Shown here one piece after another: positions 12,397-24,155 of a stretch of 64,000 nucleotides of DNA. A program made the translations under genes and the position numbers. A model generated the notes under the pieces. It was not told where the DNA came from. It ran no database searches and was given only the letters and a program-made list of their open reading frames with translations. This stretch comes from Plantago major. Taxonomy: Eukaryota > Streptophyta > Magnoliopsida > Lamiales > Plantaginaceae. The stretch covers positions 8,083,501-8,147,500 of the forward strand of contig CM048843.1 of NCBI GenBank assembly GCA_026545765.1, given 5' to 3'. Each line of letters begins with the position of its first letter. Position 1 is the first letter of the stretch.

Positions 12397-14654
12397 TAAA
12401 TAAATGGGTTATAAGTAAATCGGTGTACTTATGACAGGTATAGGTGATACTTGGTTGTGCATTCTTAGATCTAAGTTATATAGCCAAATTGCTTAAATGA
12501 TGACTTGTGTACATTTTTCTGGATTTGTTTAATGGAAGGGAGAGTCTCCTAATGTAGGCATTCAGCATTCAAATCAAAAGATATTATGGCATGAGTAATT
12601 GTAAACCGGAAGTGAAGATTCTTCCTGGGCTATTGACGTCTGAATTGGCTTGTATTAAATCCCTTTCCTTACATGTCTGCTTCACTTTCCAATGTGTTTT
12701 GTTAGGGTGAAGTTAATGCTATCAAGTGGGACCCCACTGGTATACTTCTGGCTTCGTGCTCTGACGATTGTACGGCAAAGGTCAGCACCACTCATTTAGA
12801 TGTGCAATTTTTCTGATGCATACTGTGTAAAATGATGAGTACATTGACAGTAATGATGGATGTTCATCTTTTTATTGAACTGCAATCTGTTTATCTTTAT
12901 TAAAAAATAAAAACAACCTTCGCTGACCTGACTAATACATTATAAAATCTCTTATCTATGCACAACCTACAATTCATCCCGACTCACTTCTCCATTAGTC
13001 AATAGATTTCTTTAAAAACGGTGAAAATTCAACAGGACGCAGGCAGTATTTAATTACATATTATCTACATTCATTTTTTTGAAATCCCCGGCATAAAGCA
13101 AGGTTATTAGTTAGGTTGGTCCAAATTGGAGTTGTGACTCTGGCTCTTTTTTTTTCCTGAACTTTCCTGGTTTTATTTTACAATCACTTGTAGAATATCA
13201 TTGGAAGATATCTACTATGTCAGTACTTAGACATGCTAGATATGTCAAATCAAGCAATCTAATACTCGATCATGATGCAGATATGGAGCCTGAAACAGGA
13301 TGCATGCTTGCTTGATTTGAAGGAACACACCAAAGTATGAGATTAATTTTTTTGCTTTGAAACTTAATGCAATCTATGAAACAGTATTGTGATGTGTACA
13401 GTAATTTACAGGAGATATATACAGTCCGGTGGAGTCCAACAGGTCCTGGGACCAACAATCCTAATCGGCAGCTGGTGTTGGCAAGGTTATTGTCCCTGCA
13501 CTCCAGTGAATAGAAATATGAATTACTTTAACGTATTTATTTTTTAAGAATCCTGCCTAGTGAGGTTAATTCAAGGAAAGTTAAAAACACTTGCATGAAC
13601 TAAATGGGATAAAAGTTAACATCACGGTAAAATGCATAATTCTGAAGGCTACAAAACAGAACCTGCTTCCGTAACCTGCATTCCTGTTTTATGCGGTACT
13701 ACACCTCATTTCTTATGTGGATAGTTTTAACTCGATCTCACTTCTACGATTTTTAAATGCCCGGGAGTAAGAGATCTCAGTTTCACATAATATGACTTAT
13801 CTTTTCTTGAATTTGACTTAGAGATGTTTAGTGCTAGTCTTATGTCAGTGTCACAATGGGCAGTTCCAATTACTTTCCTCGTCTCTGTAAGTTTATGCTT
13901 ACTGTTATAGTTCCATCTTTTCCACAGCGCCTCTTTTGACTCAACCATAAAGATCTGGGATGCAAATACTGGAAGTCTTTTGAGCAGCTTAAATGGCCAC
14001 AGGTATGCAAACTGTATAATGACATGCATCAATCAAAGCAGGCTTTTCTAGTTTAATAATAATATCAGAAAAATGCTCCAAAATTTATATATTAAAAAAA
14101 AAAAAAAAAGCATCAAAGCAAGCTTTTCAAATGTCCATAGTCACCAGAACTACTAAAGAAAATGCTCGTGCTACAGGACTCTTTTGCATACATTCCCCTG
14201 TTTTTGAGTCTGACTTGTTAAGATTGAAGCAAGTAAAGCAGGGAAATGTTCTGATGTTGGAAAAACTGGATAAACCTAAAAGTGTAGGCATCAAATCATG
14301 TTAGCTTGTTTAGTCTGTATAGATTTATCGTCGAGCCTAGTGATTTGAGTCATTTGACATTCAAAATCATGCTTGCTCATTGACTAATCTTACATATTGA
14401 TTTTGTTTTTTTGTTGGTAAAAATTTAAATCCAGGGAGCCTGTATATTCTGTTGCATTTAGTCCAAGTGGTGAGTATCTGGCCAGTGGGTCACTGGATAG
14501 AAGCGTGCACATATGGTCCGTGAAGGAAAACAAGATTGTGCGAACTTTCTGCGGAAAAGGCGGCATCTTTGAAGTTGTCTGGAACAAGGAGGGCAATAAG
14601 ATTGCAGCCTGTTTCGCTAACAATGTGATATGTGTCTTGGACTTCCGGATGTAG
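5852..14654 (+). CDS. HOS15: HOS15: LisH and WD40-repeat protein (TBL1/TBL1XR1-like), 600 aa
   Basis: Fourteen coding exons with GT-AG borders join in frame: 5852-5912, 8011-8156, 8253-8718, 8866-8960, 9097-9143, 10754-10898, 11033-11096, 11835-11993, 12120-12241, 12706-12780, 13281-13334, 13412-13485, 13928-14002, 14435-14654. Total 1803 nt, near the 613 aa of Arabidopsis HOS15. Residues about 1-35 are a LisH motif ([14 protein letters not shown], then [14 protein letters not shown]). Residues about 85-215 are a highly charged Lys/Glu/Arg/Asp tract. From about residue 245 come WD40 repeats ([20 protein letters not shown] ... [11 protein letters not shown]), ending CVLDFRM. In Arabidopsis HOS15 is a nuclear substrate receptor for CUL4-DDB1 ubiquitin ligase and a partner of histone deacetylases, repressing cold-response and flowering genes. 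An in-frame ATG at 5780 would add 24 residues; the family starts at the LisH, so I chose 5852. Intron 1 is 2.1 kb. Confidence 0.95.
7516..7588 (+). repeat. (TTA)n followed by a long poly-T tract
   Basis: A TTA microsatellite runs directly into about 40 T residues inside HOS15 intron 1. Such a tail can mark an old retrotransposed insertion on the minus strand, but I see no recognisable body next to it. Length is likely to vary between individuals. Confidence 0.9.
9198..9677. mobile_element. hAT-type MITE, 480 bp, in HOS15 intron 5
   Basis: The termini are CAGTGTTGTCGATC at the left and GATCGACAACACTG at the right, a perfect 14-bp inverted pair. They are flanked by gtgtatcg (9190-9197) and gtgtattg (9678-9685), an 8-bp target duplication with one mismatch. 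The interior is rich in CG dinucleotides (gcgacgcgtcgcgg) and contains a direct repeat of cccgcgatatatatgcgtac in its right third. No transposase is encoded. It lies between exons 5 and 6 and is removed by splicing. Confidence 0.85.
10096..10335. mobile_element. Stowaway-like (Tc1/mariner-type) MITE, 240 bp, in HOS15 intron 5
   Basis: The left end is ctccctccgtccca and the right end tgggacggagggag, perfect inverted repeats of 14 bp. Each is bordered by TA (10094-10095 and 10336-10337), the target duplication of Stowaway elements. The interior has the usual purine-rich 'gaataaagtag/agagag' texture and a second internal match to the terminus (gggaagttgagattgggacgg). There is no coding capacity. 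Confidence 0.93.
12336..12393 (+). repeat. (AAT)n microsatellite
   Basis: An interrupted ATA/AAT trinucleotide run in HOS15 intron 9, between exons 9 and 10. It is likely to be length-polymorphic. Confidence 0.95.
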
Positions 14655-17057
14655 GAATCAGGGATTTCTTGTTGTGCCTGGGTGACAGAAAATCTGTTGC
14701 TATAGATACAGAAATTAGATCTGGTTGCAAATGTAGAGTAGGCACCCGGTCCGAGACCTCTATTGCTTGAATCTTTATGATACTCTTAGGTAACTCAAAA
14801 CATCTTTTGGCATTCTGCCTAGTTGTGTAAATTCTTACATTTATGCCTTTGATGGGTTTCTTTATCCCCCTTTGTAACATTAGCCGATGATTTGTATGGG
14901 AAATTTGTAGGAGTTCTTGGGGCTACTTTGCCAATTAAAACATTTTTTGGTCGATAACAGTAGTAGCTTCATTTCATTTTGTTGGGTTTTCATATGATCG
15001 AGTCCTTGGCTTTCTGAGATGGTGCAAAAAGAAGCTTAGAACCATTGGTATGTTACCTAAATGTTTTAAAAATGTCGAGGATTAGGGCTTGCGGTAAATT
15101 TAGGATCATTTACCTACATTACCAAAAATCTTGCACACCCACTGTGTCCCATTTTAAAATTCTTAAGTTACGCTTTATACTTCGTTAAAGCTGGCACACT
15201 ATTGGATCATCGATGACTTTATTGCTACTACATTTTATTATATACTGTATCATCATCAACCACACTCGTAAAAATTCTAATTTATACAGAATTAAGTTTC
15301 ATAACATGAATAATATGTCATCAACTTACACCGTAAAAAGTGTGCTTATTAATATTTGTTTGTTCGTCAATAAGATTATGAAGAACGAGAAAGTCTAGTA
15401 AAAGACCTCATTTTCATATACAATAGGAAAAATCACATTAGACGAATACTAATCTATGTGAGCATGCCAAACAATTGTATTGAGAGGAATACTATATTTC
15501 TACTATATTTCCTAATATTTAAAAAAATCAGGACTTTTACAATAATTTCGCATTAGACTCACCCCTCTCTCTGTAGCCTTCTTCTCTCCCCTCAACTAAA
15601 TTTAACTACTCAACTCATTTTTACAACCTTAAATCAATTATTAACCAATCAAACAATCAAATATCAATGACCATTACATCTTACTTACATCAATCATTCA
15701 TCTCTTACACAACCTACATAACAAACCTATAAAAATCTATAAACTTTTTAACTCTATATTAAATACAAATTTTCACAACTCAATTAAAATTTAGTTACTA
15801 TTAATCAATTATAACTCAATTAAAATTTGGTCAATTAAAGTTAGGTGTCAAATAGCCTACTTGGTCATTACCTCATTGGTAGCTCAATACATATTCTCTT
15901 CGATACTTGTGCATTCATGGCATGATTCTTGCTATACCTACTTATCATCAGGGTTGTTTTGGTGTTTAACAACGTGTTTGGCATTGAGCTTGGGTAAATG
16001 ATAATGCCACATCAATTTTCCTTTTATAGGTTTAATATGTATCATAAAAAGTGTGATAGGTGTCACAAATAACTACAATTGCTTTGGCAGTAGAATTTCT
16101 ACTCTGGCATCACCTTGAGTTTCGATCGTTCTAGCTGCATTGGGCCACACGAAATGTTTGTTTGGTTGGATTTTGTGGCCAGCAATAGTGGACCTCCTGC
16201 CCGGTCCAAAAGTTAGGGGCGACCTTCTGGTTGGATTTTGTTCGACTCTTTTCGTATGATTGTGTTAGTTGTTAAATTGTTTCCGTTCTTTGTCGGTGTA
16301 TTTAAGCTTGCTGGTGTTGTGAAATTCTGCAAATTTGCATAATTGATGAAGAACAAGAAGCATATATATATACCGCTCAACTTGAGCTTGATTTCTTCTA
16401 TAATAGTATTGATGTAAAGAATTACATAGAAACTGATTATTGAAACTTGAAAGCTATCTTTCTATGTGTACGACCTAACTACAAGAAGAAGAAAAACTAT
16501 AAAAACAGACGACTAACAAACTCTTATTTAGGTTGGTTAGGAGAGGTCACTGTAATCCAGAAATTAGAATGTACAACTATTTGAACTCTAAATACAAATA
16601 AACATAAACCCGGTTGGGAATCCAATCCCAAATCTCATTGAAATTCTAATAGGCGTTGTGTTTATTGAAGATTTAACAATTACATGTTGAGTGGGTGTCT
16701 ATATTGTTTTGTTCTTGCTATGAATTGGAGCAGTGGTATTTTTTTTTCCGATTTCCTATACTTCTGATTCTCTGAATGGGTTAATTAGTTTGGGGTAATT
16801 TGAGTAGTTAAAAGATGAAATGTTGATGTTTGTAGTAAGTGAGAACTGTTGAATGAATTGATAATTTATGATGTTGAAGTTTAGACAGTTTTAAAAAGTT
16901 CTCTTAAACCGGTCGAATAATGTTCGTAAAATCATACTTCTGAGTTGACTTATTAACCGAATACGATTGAAGAATGTTCGTATCAAAGCAAGAGATCAGC
17001 TTCATAGGCGATCCCGAAATGATTCGAGATTAAATTGCATCCAATAATGACGTAGGC
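14655..17057. other. HOS15 3' flank and AT-rich intergenic DNA
   Basis: The first few hundred bases should contain the HOS15 3' untranslated region. The remainder is AT-rich with no convincing open frame, RNA gene or transposon terminus. The stretch 15540-15850 is notably poor in G on the plus strand. Confidence 0.5.
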
Positions 17058-17073
17058 CAAGGGCGAACGCAGG
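17058..17073. repeat. Isolated hAT-like terminus related to the 4026-4913 element
   Basis: The word caagggcgaacgcagg closely matches the reverse complement of the right end of the hAT element at 4901-4913 (caggggcgaacgcag). I could not find a matching opposite terminus or target duplication. It may be the remnant of a diverged family member. Confidence 0.4.
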
Positions 17074-17583
17074 AAATAAACTCAGGGGTAGCAAGATTTG
17101 AGATCAGTCCACAATAAATTTATGAGTTTTAATTATCTCAAGATATTTTAAGGCGGTCCCGAAGAGCATAGTGCGACGTTCGTCCTTCTAAAATTTGAAG
17201 AAAAAAGTTTATATGGACCATTCTTTTCAACAATTTAGAGTTTGCCTCCAGACTTTTAAAATAATTACATAGAGTATACTATATAATTTGACACACTCGA
17301 ACCAAATTTTTTTAATACACTTCCACATAACACTCTACTGAAAAATTATTGAAATTAAAATTACTCATCAACAAATGTGATATCAATAATGCCACTATTT
17401 TAAGACTACAATATGTACACAAATACTACTACTATTAACAGTAATATCACAGATAAATACTCCATTAAACAACAATTAATATTCTTACTATGTACTCATG
17501 TCAATGCCACGCGTAAAGTATTTTCTGGCTAGCTCATTCTTCAAGACTTCCAAATTACGTTTCTTGCAAATCCAAATTCATTA

Positions 17584-17870
17584 CTCCCTCCCCTACATTA
17601 AAAGTTTCTTTGCTTTCTATTCAATTAAGGAATGATTTTAAAATAATAGTTTGTAAGAGTCATTACATTGGTAAAGTTGTAAGTGTGTGATAAAGTAAGA
17701 GAGATTAGATAAAGTGATGATAAAACAAGAAAGGTAAATAATAAAGAATTAGTTAGTAGGTTAAAAAGTTTTCATTTATGGGTTAGAAAGTTTCTAATTG
17801 AACCCTATAAAAGTAACGTTAGGAATTCATTAATGGAACATTAGGAGTTTTAAACATAAACAACATTCCC
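17584..17870. repeat. Decayed Stowaway-like MITE
   Basis: It starts ctccctccccta after TTA. It then has the 'gataaagtaagagagattagataaag' type of interior shared with the intact MITE at 10096-10335. The right end is not recognisable, so the boundary is approximate. Confidence 0.4.
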
Positions 17871-18940
17871 AATTTCTTGACCTACCTGCAAATATTCAAC
17901 TACGTTCGTAGGCAGGCGTAGTCTATTTCTTGAAGATTAGAGATGGAGAGGTAAGTAGGTTCAATGGTGTAAAGCATAATCCTTTTAATTTTAGATTCAA
18001 TTATGAAATATTTTGTTTTAGGGTTTCTCTATTTTTCATGAGGAAGTCTCAAAGATAGAATGAAAGACAACCAAGCAAAGGAATAGAATAGAATAGAAAC
18101 AAAAACCTATTCTAGTTCGAAGACACTAACGAATGATTAAACTGCAAAGACTAGATTTAGAACAGATAATCAAAAACCTATTATAGTTCGAAGACACTAA
18201 AGTAAATCTCAATTCTTAGAGACTATTCACAAGTGAATTCGACAACAATGACTAGTAAAGCAAGAAAACCTAACTCTCAATAATGTGAATTGATTCTCCA
18301 AAAGTCCAGCCTTCTTGCAAGCGTTCTTCTTGTCTTTATAGGTGCAACCATCGATCAGCAGAAGAAGAACGCAGATCCTCTTTGCTTCTTTGCGTTCTGT
18401 TTAGAGGAAATAACGCAAAATATCTTCCAACTTCTAGAGGAAATATTCCTTAAGCAAATCTCCAAAGAATCTTTATTTCCTTCTTGCTTTAGATTGTGTC
18501 CATAACTTCACAAACTCTTTCATTATCATGTTGCATGCGCCTACTTTCTTTCCAGCTCTTCCAATTGCGTCCAACTCTTCCAGATTCTTCATTGAGGCCC
18601 AAGCTAACCAATCTTGATCCATTTAGCAATGTTAAAGTCCAACATTATATTTCCTACAAAATATTCATAGAAAAACAACTACAAATGTCGAACCGATTAA
18701 ATTATGAAGAAAGGTCGAATTAATCAAGTGCTGAATAACGCACTTTCACAAACTAATTTTAAGATTCCCCGGAACATTATCTTTCAGAGAAGCATCTTGG
18801 ATAATCTGGAAATCCAAGAACAAATTTGAGATGAAAGACAGAAAACTTGGCTTCGATACTCTTCCAGCTGATAATGTCGAGCTCTGACCTTCATGTATCG
18901 CACGGAAACTGCAGAAACAGGTACAGCTGCAAAAATGGGA
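17871..18940. other. Intergenic DNA with a short direct repeat
   Basis: Two near-identical 29-bp copies of a word beginning aaaaacctatt and ending cgaagacactaa occur 67 bp apart, near 18106 and 18173. Nothing else is recognisable; the segment may be old retrotransposon debris. Confidence 0.4.
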
Positions 18941-18944
18941 AAAA

Positions 18945-19310
18945 CCCGAACCGGTTGGGTTAAGCTTAATGTTGATGGTAGCTCTGCAGGAAGTATGAAA
19001 ATCAAGGCTCAATAGGTGTTTTGGGGAATGGCTATGGGGATTTTGCAAATCTATCCCGTGTTCTACCGTGGAAGAAGCAGAAATTAGAAGCTCTCATTCA
19101 TGGGCTGAGATTGGCTTAGAAAAGACGACCGCAGAATATTGAAATCAGAACAGTCTGACAATTTATAAATTTGTTACAGGAATGGAAGTGGTGCAACACC
19201 CTTTGCAAGACTTGGTACAGGGGTGTAAGGAAGTCCTTTACAGACCTTGTGATTTCAACTTCCATTGGATCCCGCAAAGTGGAAATCTAATTTACCAACT
19301 CTTTTGGCCT
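18945..19310 (+). pseudogene. Degraded RNase H domain (RVT_3 type) of a non-LTR retrotransposon
   Basis: On the plus strand GWVKLNVDGSSAGS resembles the first strand of plant LINE-type RNase H domains (the RWxKxNxDG motif). Matching pieces follow in shifting frames: GVLGNGYGDF, a 'wAlihGLrlA'-like segment near 19090-19120, and FHWIPQSGN near the end. Several frameshifts and stops are present. No RT is attached, so this is an orphan fragment. Confidence 0.6.
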
Positions 19311-19757
19311 CCGATGTAGCCCAAGGACGTTATTTCTTTACCAAAAAAGGAAGAGAAAAAACAGTCTGCAGCCTGCAAGTAAAGGAATTGTGGATATTTT
19401 ACAGTTTTGCTTCAATATTTTGAAATGCACAAGTTCTAATCACAAGGTTTCATACTGAAGTAGTAGGAAATATTGGACAAAAATTGAACTGTACAAAAGA
19501 CCTCGTAGATGAAAGTTTAACCCAAATGTATTCATTCCCATTTCAACTTGAAACAGAAAACCAGAAACATTAAAAAAAAAATCTAGCTACATTAATCCGT
19601 GAAGCAAGACCTTCACATCATTTATGCCTGCCTACACTAGACATGTGAGCTACTAGTAAAATACTAAAACCATCATGTTGAACTTGATGCAGCAAAGTCA
19701 TGGGCTTGAAAACTGCAGAGTGACACCCATCAATGCTCGAAAGCTTTATATGGCAAA
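19311..19757. other. 3' flank of the cyclin gene
   Basis: Presumed 3' untranslated region and downstream sequence of the minus-strand cyclin. No coding region or repeat was recognised. Confidence 0.5.
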
Positions 19758-21722
19758 TCAATCAGAGTTGACATTTTCAAAATACAATTCTGGCACTACA
19801 ACAGGAGATAGTAGAGTTGATACACATTTGAACTTGTGTTGCTTGTACTTCTCTCGGATCGCTACCAAAGAACCTCCTTTTCTACTCAACTGCAAGTCGT
19901 GAATGATAGAAACACATTCTTTAAGATCTGCTGGTTTATATCCTGACTGAACTTCAAGAGCACAGTTCTGGACAAATGAAAACAAATTTAGTTTTTGACA
20001 ACTGGGTAACCACAAACGTCATCAATATGTAATGTTAGTATATGACAGGTGTTTACCCAAGGGTGTAGTTTAGGTTGGAGCGTAAATCTTGCTAGGAACA
20101 CAACAGATGCAGACACCAAAGAAGGCAAGAACTTCACACATCCATAGTCTAACAGGCTTAACTCAGCCAAGTAGCAACCCAAGAACTCCAATTGCAAACT
20201 TGAACTCTGAAACAGGCCATATGTAAATCAGAAACAACTCATGAAAGCATACCAAGGAAACAAACACAAAAGGCATGTTACATATAACACACCTCAAAAT
20301 CCTCTTGAGCAATTCTAGTAAATCTTCTAAGAAACGCCTTCAATGTTGGGTTCCCCATTTCAAATTTGAGTGCTTTGAGCACATCAGCCTCCATCTTCAC
20401 CACATCATCTTTAGTGTAAGTATTATCAGTGATATAGCAGAAATCTTCCACATGCGGAGGAGTAATCTCTTCATATTTCCTATAGATCACATCAAAAGAG
20501 CAAAAACAAATCAGCTAAGTCAAGCAACAAAAAGGTCTTCAATAAAGAGATCCACAGCCAGAGTTTTCACACACTTACGAGGCAATAAGCATCGAAGAAA
20601 CACCTAAAAGCTGAAGCCTTTGCCTATTAAGGGCACTCACAGACAAGAATCTGTCAATGTAGTTAATAGTCATGTAAAGTGTATCCGATAGAAGCTTGTA
20701 CTCCTCAGCAACCTCAACCAACCAATCAATCAATACACCTCGCATGTTTGCAGTCACATCTCTCTGGATCTTCTCTATGTAATCAGGCAAAGGCCTTCTC
20801 TTACCCTCCATCTGCACCATAAAACTCAGATCTATCAAAACCCTGAACAAATTCTCCAATCTGTACAGGCCTATAACAAACATTTGCAACCAGTACTCAC
20901 AACCCAGATCCGTAATTCACATAAAGAAGCCAATTGAACCAATTCAGTAATCAAATCCAATCATCTTTACAAAAGTAGCAACCTAATCTCCAATATGTAC
21001 AAGCCTAAGGCAAACATTCTCAACCAGTTCTCAAAACCCATATCCTTAATTCACATAAAGAGGACAATTAAACCAATTCAGTAATCAAATCCAATCATCT
21101 TTACAAGAGTAGCAACCTAATCTCCAATATGTACAAGCCTACAGCAAACATTCTCAACCAGTACTCAAAACCCAGATCCTTAATCCACATAAATCATCCA
21201 ATTGAACCAATTCAGAAATCAAATCCAATCATCTTTACAGAAGTAGCAACCTTATCTAAACTCGTAAGAGTAATCTTCATTAAATGCATAAATCCAACAA
21301 AAAAAAACACCAATCCAATCCAATCAAACTTGCTTACCTAAAAGACTCATTCTTTGATTAAAAAAAAAACAATGAAAACAAAAAAAAAGGCAGCAATTCA
21401 TTACCTCCATGTGACGAAGGTAAGAGTAGATATCAGAAACATAAGCTTCACACATCTGAGGATCGCCATAGTCAACATCATCCTCCACAACCTTCAAAAT
21501 CTCATCTTTTCCTCCTTTCTTCAAAACCCTATTCGGTTTCTTCACCTGCCTCTTCCCACCAATACTCCCCAAAACCAGAACATTATTCTGAATCTCACCC
21601 AAAACAACCCTCTTCTTCTTCTTCGCAACCTGCTCGATTTCCGGACCCACTGACTCAACAACCGCCTTCCTCTTAGCTGCCAGGCGAGTGACCCTCCTGC
21701 AATTATTCTCTTGGTCCGCCAT
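19758..21722 (-). CDS. CYCA3: A3-type mitotic/S-phase cyclin, 365 aa
   Basis: Five exons on the minus strand join in frame: 21722-21405, 20811-20579, 20479-20293, 20206-20057, 19967-19758 (1098 nt). The N-terminus [20 protein letters not shown] is the usual A3 opening. Residues 38-46, RVVLGEIQN, form a destruction box (RxxLxxIxN), which targets the protein for APC/C-mediated degradation. [20 protein letters not shown] precedes the cyclin box ([46 protein letters not shown]). The C-terminal cyclin fold ends [16 protein letters not shown]3 cyclins activate CDKA/CDKB kinases in the nucleus in S and G2 phases. Length and exon layout fit Arabidopsis CYCA3 members. Intron 1 carries a tandem repeat. 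Confidence 0.94.
20854..21255. repeat. Three tandem copies of a 134-bp unit in cyclin intron 1
   Basis: Copies begin with ctccaatctgtac at 20854, ctccaatatgtac at 20988 and ctccaatatgtac at 21122, a constant spacing of 134 bp. Each continues through 'accagt.ctcaaaaccca', 'aattcacataaag' and 'aatccaatcatctttac'. The array begins just upstream (in the direction of transcription) of the exon 2 acceptor. Confidence 0.92.
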
Positions 21723-22155
21723 TGATATGAGTTATAAATCAAAGTGATAATCCAAGAGAAATGGATTAATCACAAGCAGAGAATAAAGGAATTGGAATTG
21801 TTTTGGGTGAGAGGTAGAAGAAATAGAGTGAGTATATAAACTAGGGTGAAAATTGTAAGTACCGCCAGTGGAAATGGAGAAATGGGGTTTGAAATGTTGC
21901 AGAAGGCGGGGTTTTTTCAGTTTTCTGAAAATGTTTAAGACGAAAATGGCAAATGGTTCAATTTTGGATTTGGATTTGGGTTTTCTCGAGCGCGGCTCAG
22001 TAGAAAATTGTTTTGAATTTCAGAGGGTTTTGAGGAATTTAAGGAAGGAAGGGTGATTTTCCCGGCTTTGTTCAATTTTTTGGAGTTTTGGCAAATTTGG
22101 TTCATTTACCAAACTTTCACATTGCTCAAATAGGTTTTAAGTAACACCTTATACT
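21723..22155. other. Cyclin promoter region
   Basis: Sequence 5' of the cyclin start codon, which reads to the left. It should hold the promoter and 5' leader. No E2F-type element (TTTCCCGC) is seen intact; ttttcccggc occurs near 22058. Nothing else is recognisable. Confidence 0.4.
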
Positions 22156-22159
22156 CCTG

Positions 22160-23110
22160 GAAATTACACTTATTGTTATTAATTTTTTAAGTACTAAATT
22201 TAGATCTTGACTGTTTTATTTATAATATCTCAATTTTCATATAGATCGTATGTTATATCTGTCACTACCTACCTAAATTATTGTGCGGATGAAGTATGTA
22301 AAATAATCATTTTTAGTCTAATCGTTTTTAGTAAGTAGTGCAAATTGTGTAAGTGAATAATTGAATTACGACAATTCGAGTAACATACGGTCATACCCAA
22401 CTAAGAATACTATGAGGATAAAATATGTAAAATAATCATTTTTAATGTAATAGTTTTTAGTAAGTAGTGCAGATTGTGTAAATGAATAATTGAATTACGA
22501 CAATTCGAGTAACATACGGTCATACCCAACTAAGAATACTGTGAGGATAAAATATGTAAAATAATCATTTTTAATGTAATCATTTTTAGTAAGTAGTGCA
22601 GATTGTGTAAGTGAATAATTGAATTGTGACAATTCAATCTCATACGGTCATACCCACCTAAGAATACTGTGAGGATAAAATATGTAAAATAATTTTGATT
22701 TCTTAATTACTAAGTACTGCTAAATTAAAATCTTGACTATTTCATTTATTATATTTCAATTTTCATATAGATCGTATGTGATACTATCAGTCATTACCTA
22801 CCTAAAAAACTGTGGGGATAAAATATGTGATATAATCATTTTTTTTATAAATTGTAAGTAGTGTAAATTGTATAAGTTGAATTACGACAATTCAAGTCTC
22901 ATATCCACTTAGGAAGCTACGAAGATAAGGTAGCATCATTTGTTTGTGTTACTCAATTTATCATTATTCGTATAGTAAGCAGGGGAAATTGCGTAAGTTG
23001 AACAATGACGATTTCGAATTGAAAAAATGTGAAAATAAAGGTAACTTAGTTGTTTGTGGTAATCAATTTATCATGATTCTTAGTAAGTACGGGATATTGT
23101 GTGGGTTGAA
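22160..23110. repeat. 129-bp tandem repeat array inside a longer duplicated unit
   Basis: The word gtaagtagtgca starts at 22331, 22460 and 22589, a spacing of 129 bp, with close similarity between copies (acgacaattcgagtaacata, tacccaactaagaatact). A block with 'cttgactgttttattta' and 'catatagatcgtatg' occurs near 22206 and again near 22733, about 527 bp apart, so the array sits within a larger repeat. Copies become increasingly diverged up to about 23110. No coding sense is visible. Confidence 0.9.
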
Positions 23111-24155
23111 ATATTGGCAGTGAAAATCTATAAATCAGGGATGAATTTAATGTGTGGTGTAATTACATTCAATATAGGTATAGATGCATATCAGTTCACA
23201 TTTATATTGTATTTGAATTTTAAGTTAGAAATCAACCAAATGGATTTGGGTTTAATTTCAAACTAATATTTGCACTTCAATTAGTATATCATATGCGGGG
23301 TTGTTTTTATATTTAAAGTTCGGTTTGTATGAATGAAGCTGCATTTTATTTTATAAATGACCAAAAATGAATTAAAAGAAAAAAAAATGTCTAGTTGTCG
23401 TTATAATTTTAGACAAATTCTCTCGAATCGAAGCTAACAAATTATATGCGGTTACTGGTTAGTATTCTAACAATTCATACGGCATCATTTTTTTTTCAAC
23501 AGGATTAATTTAATGTTACAATGCAATTAACACATTATGTAATTATTTAAGATTTCATAAGGAATTGATGTTGATTTATTATATTATGTTATACAAACGG
23601 TCGAATCACAATCCGAGGTCAGAACTATTAGAGAATTTGCTTAGTGGATACTTCGTGGTGGAGAACGCACTTTTCACTCCAAGGGTCTCCCCTGGCGGCG
23701 ATGGTAGCTTGTGGGCTTATGCACAATGTCCATTTACGGAACTTAACTTCTGGCAAACTTGTACATGGGTATAAAAAAGACTTTAGTTTTTTTGGGGTGA
23801 TGCTGGCGGACCGAATGATGACGGGTCAATTTCAAGTTGTGTGAGGATATACTAATTTGTGATGCATCGAATCCAATAATGGCAATGGTTGATGGCACAT
23901 CTCCTTCATCGATATATCATATTGATGATGGTCATTTGGTCAGTACTTTTAGGATAGGGCTATATTAGGAGATAAAATGACTATGTCATGTCTTAACTGG
24001 TTGTCTAGTAATGTGTATGAGTTCATGAGTTCATGTAGCATATGACGAATCGAGGACGACAAGTAAATTGTGAAGATGTATGTTTTGTTGAGTACGTTAG
24101 TAAGACAGGGACTTCATGTATACTGTTGAAATTAAGTTGGGTGCCCTATGATGAT
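23111..24155. other. Intergenic DNA left of the Tat element
   Basis: No gene, RNA or transposon terminus was recognised. Short open frames around 23565-23844 have no family resemblance I can name. Confidence 0.4.
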
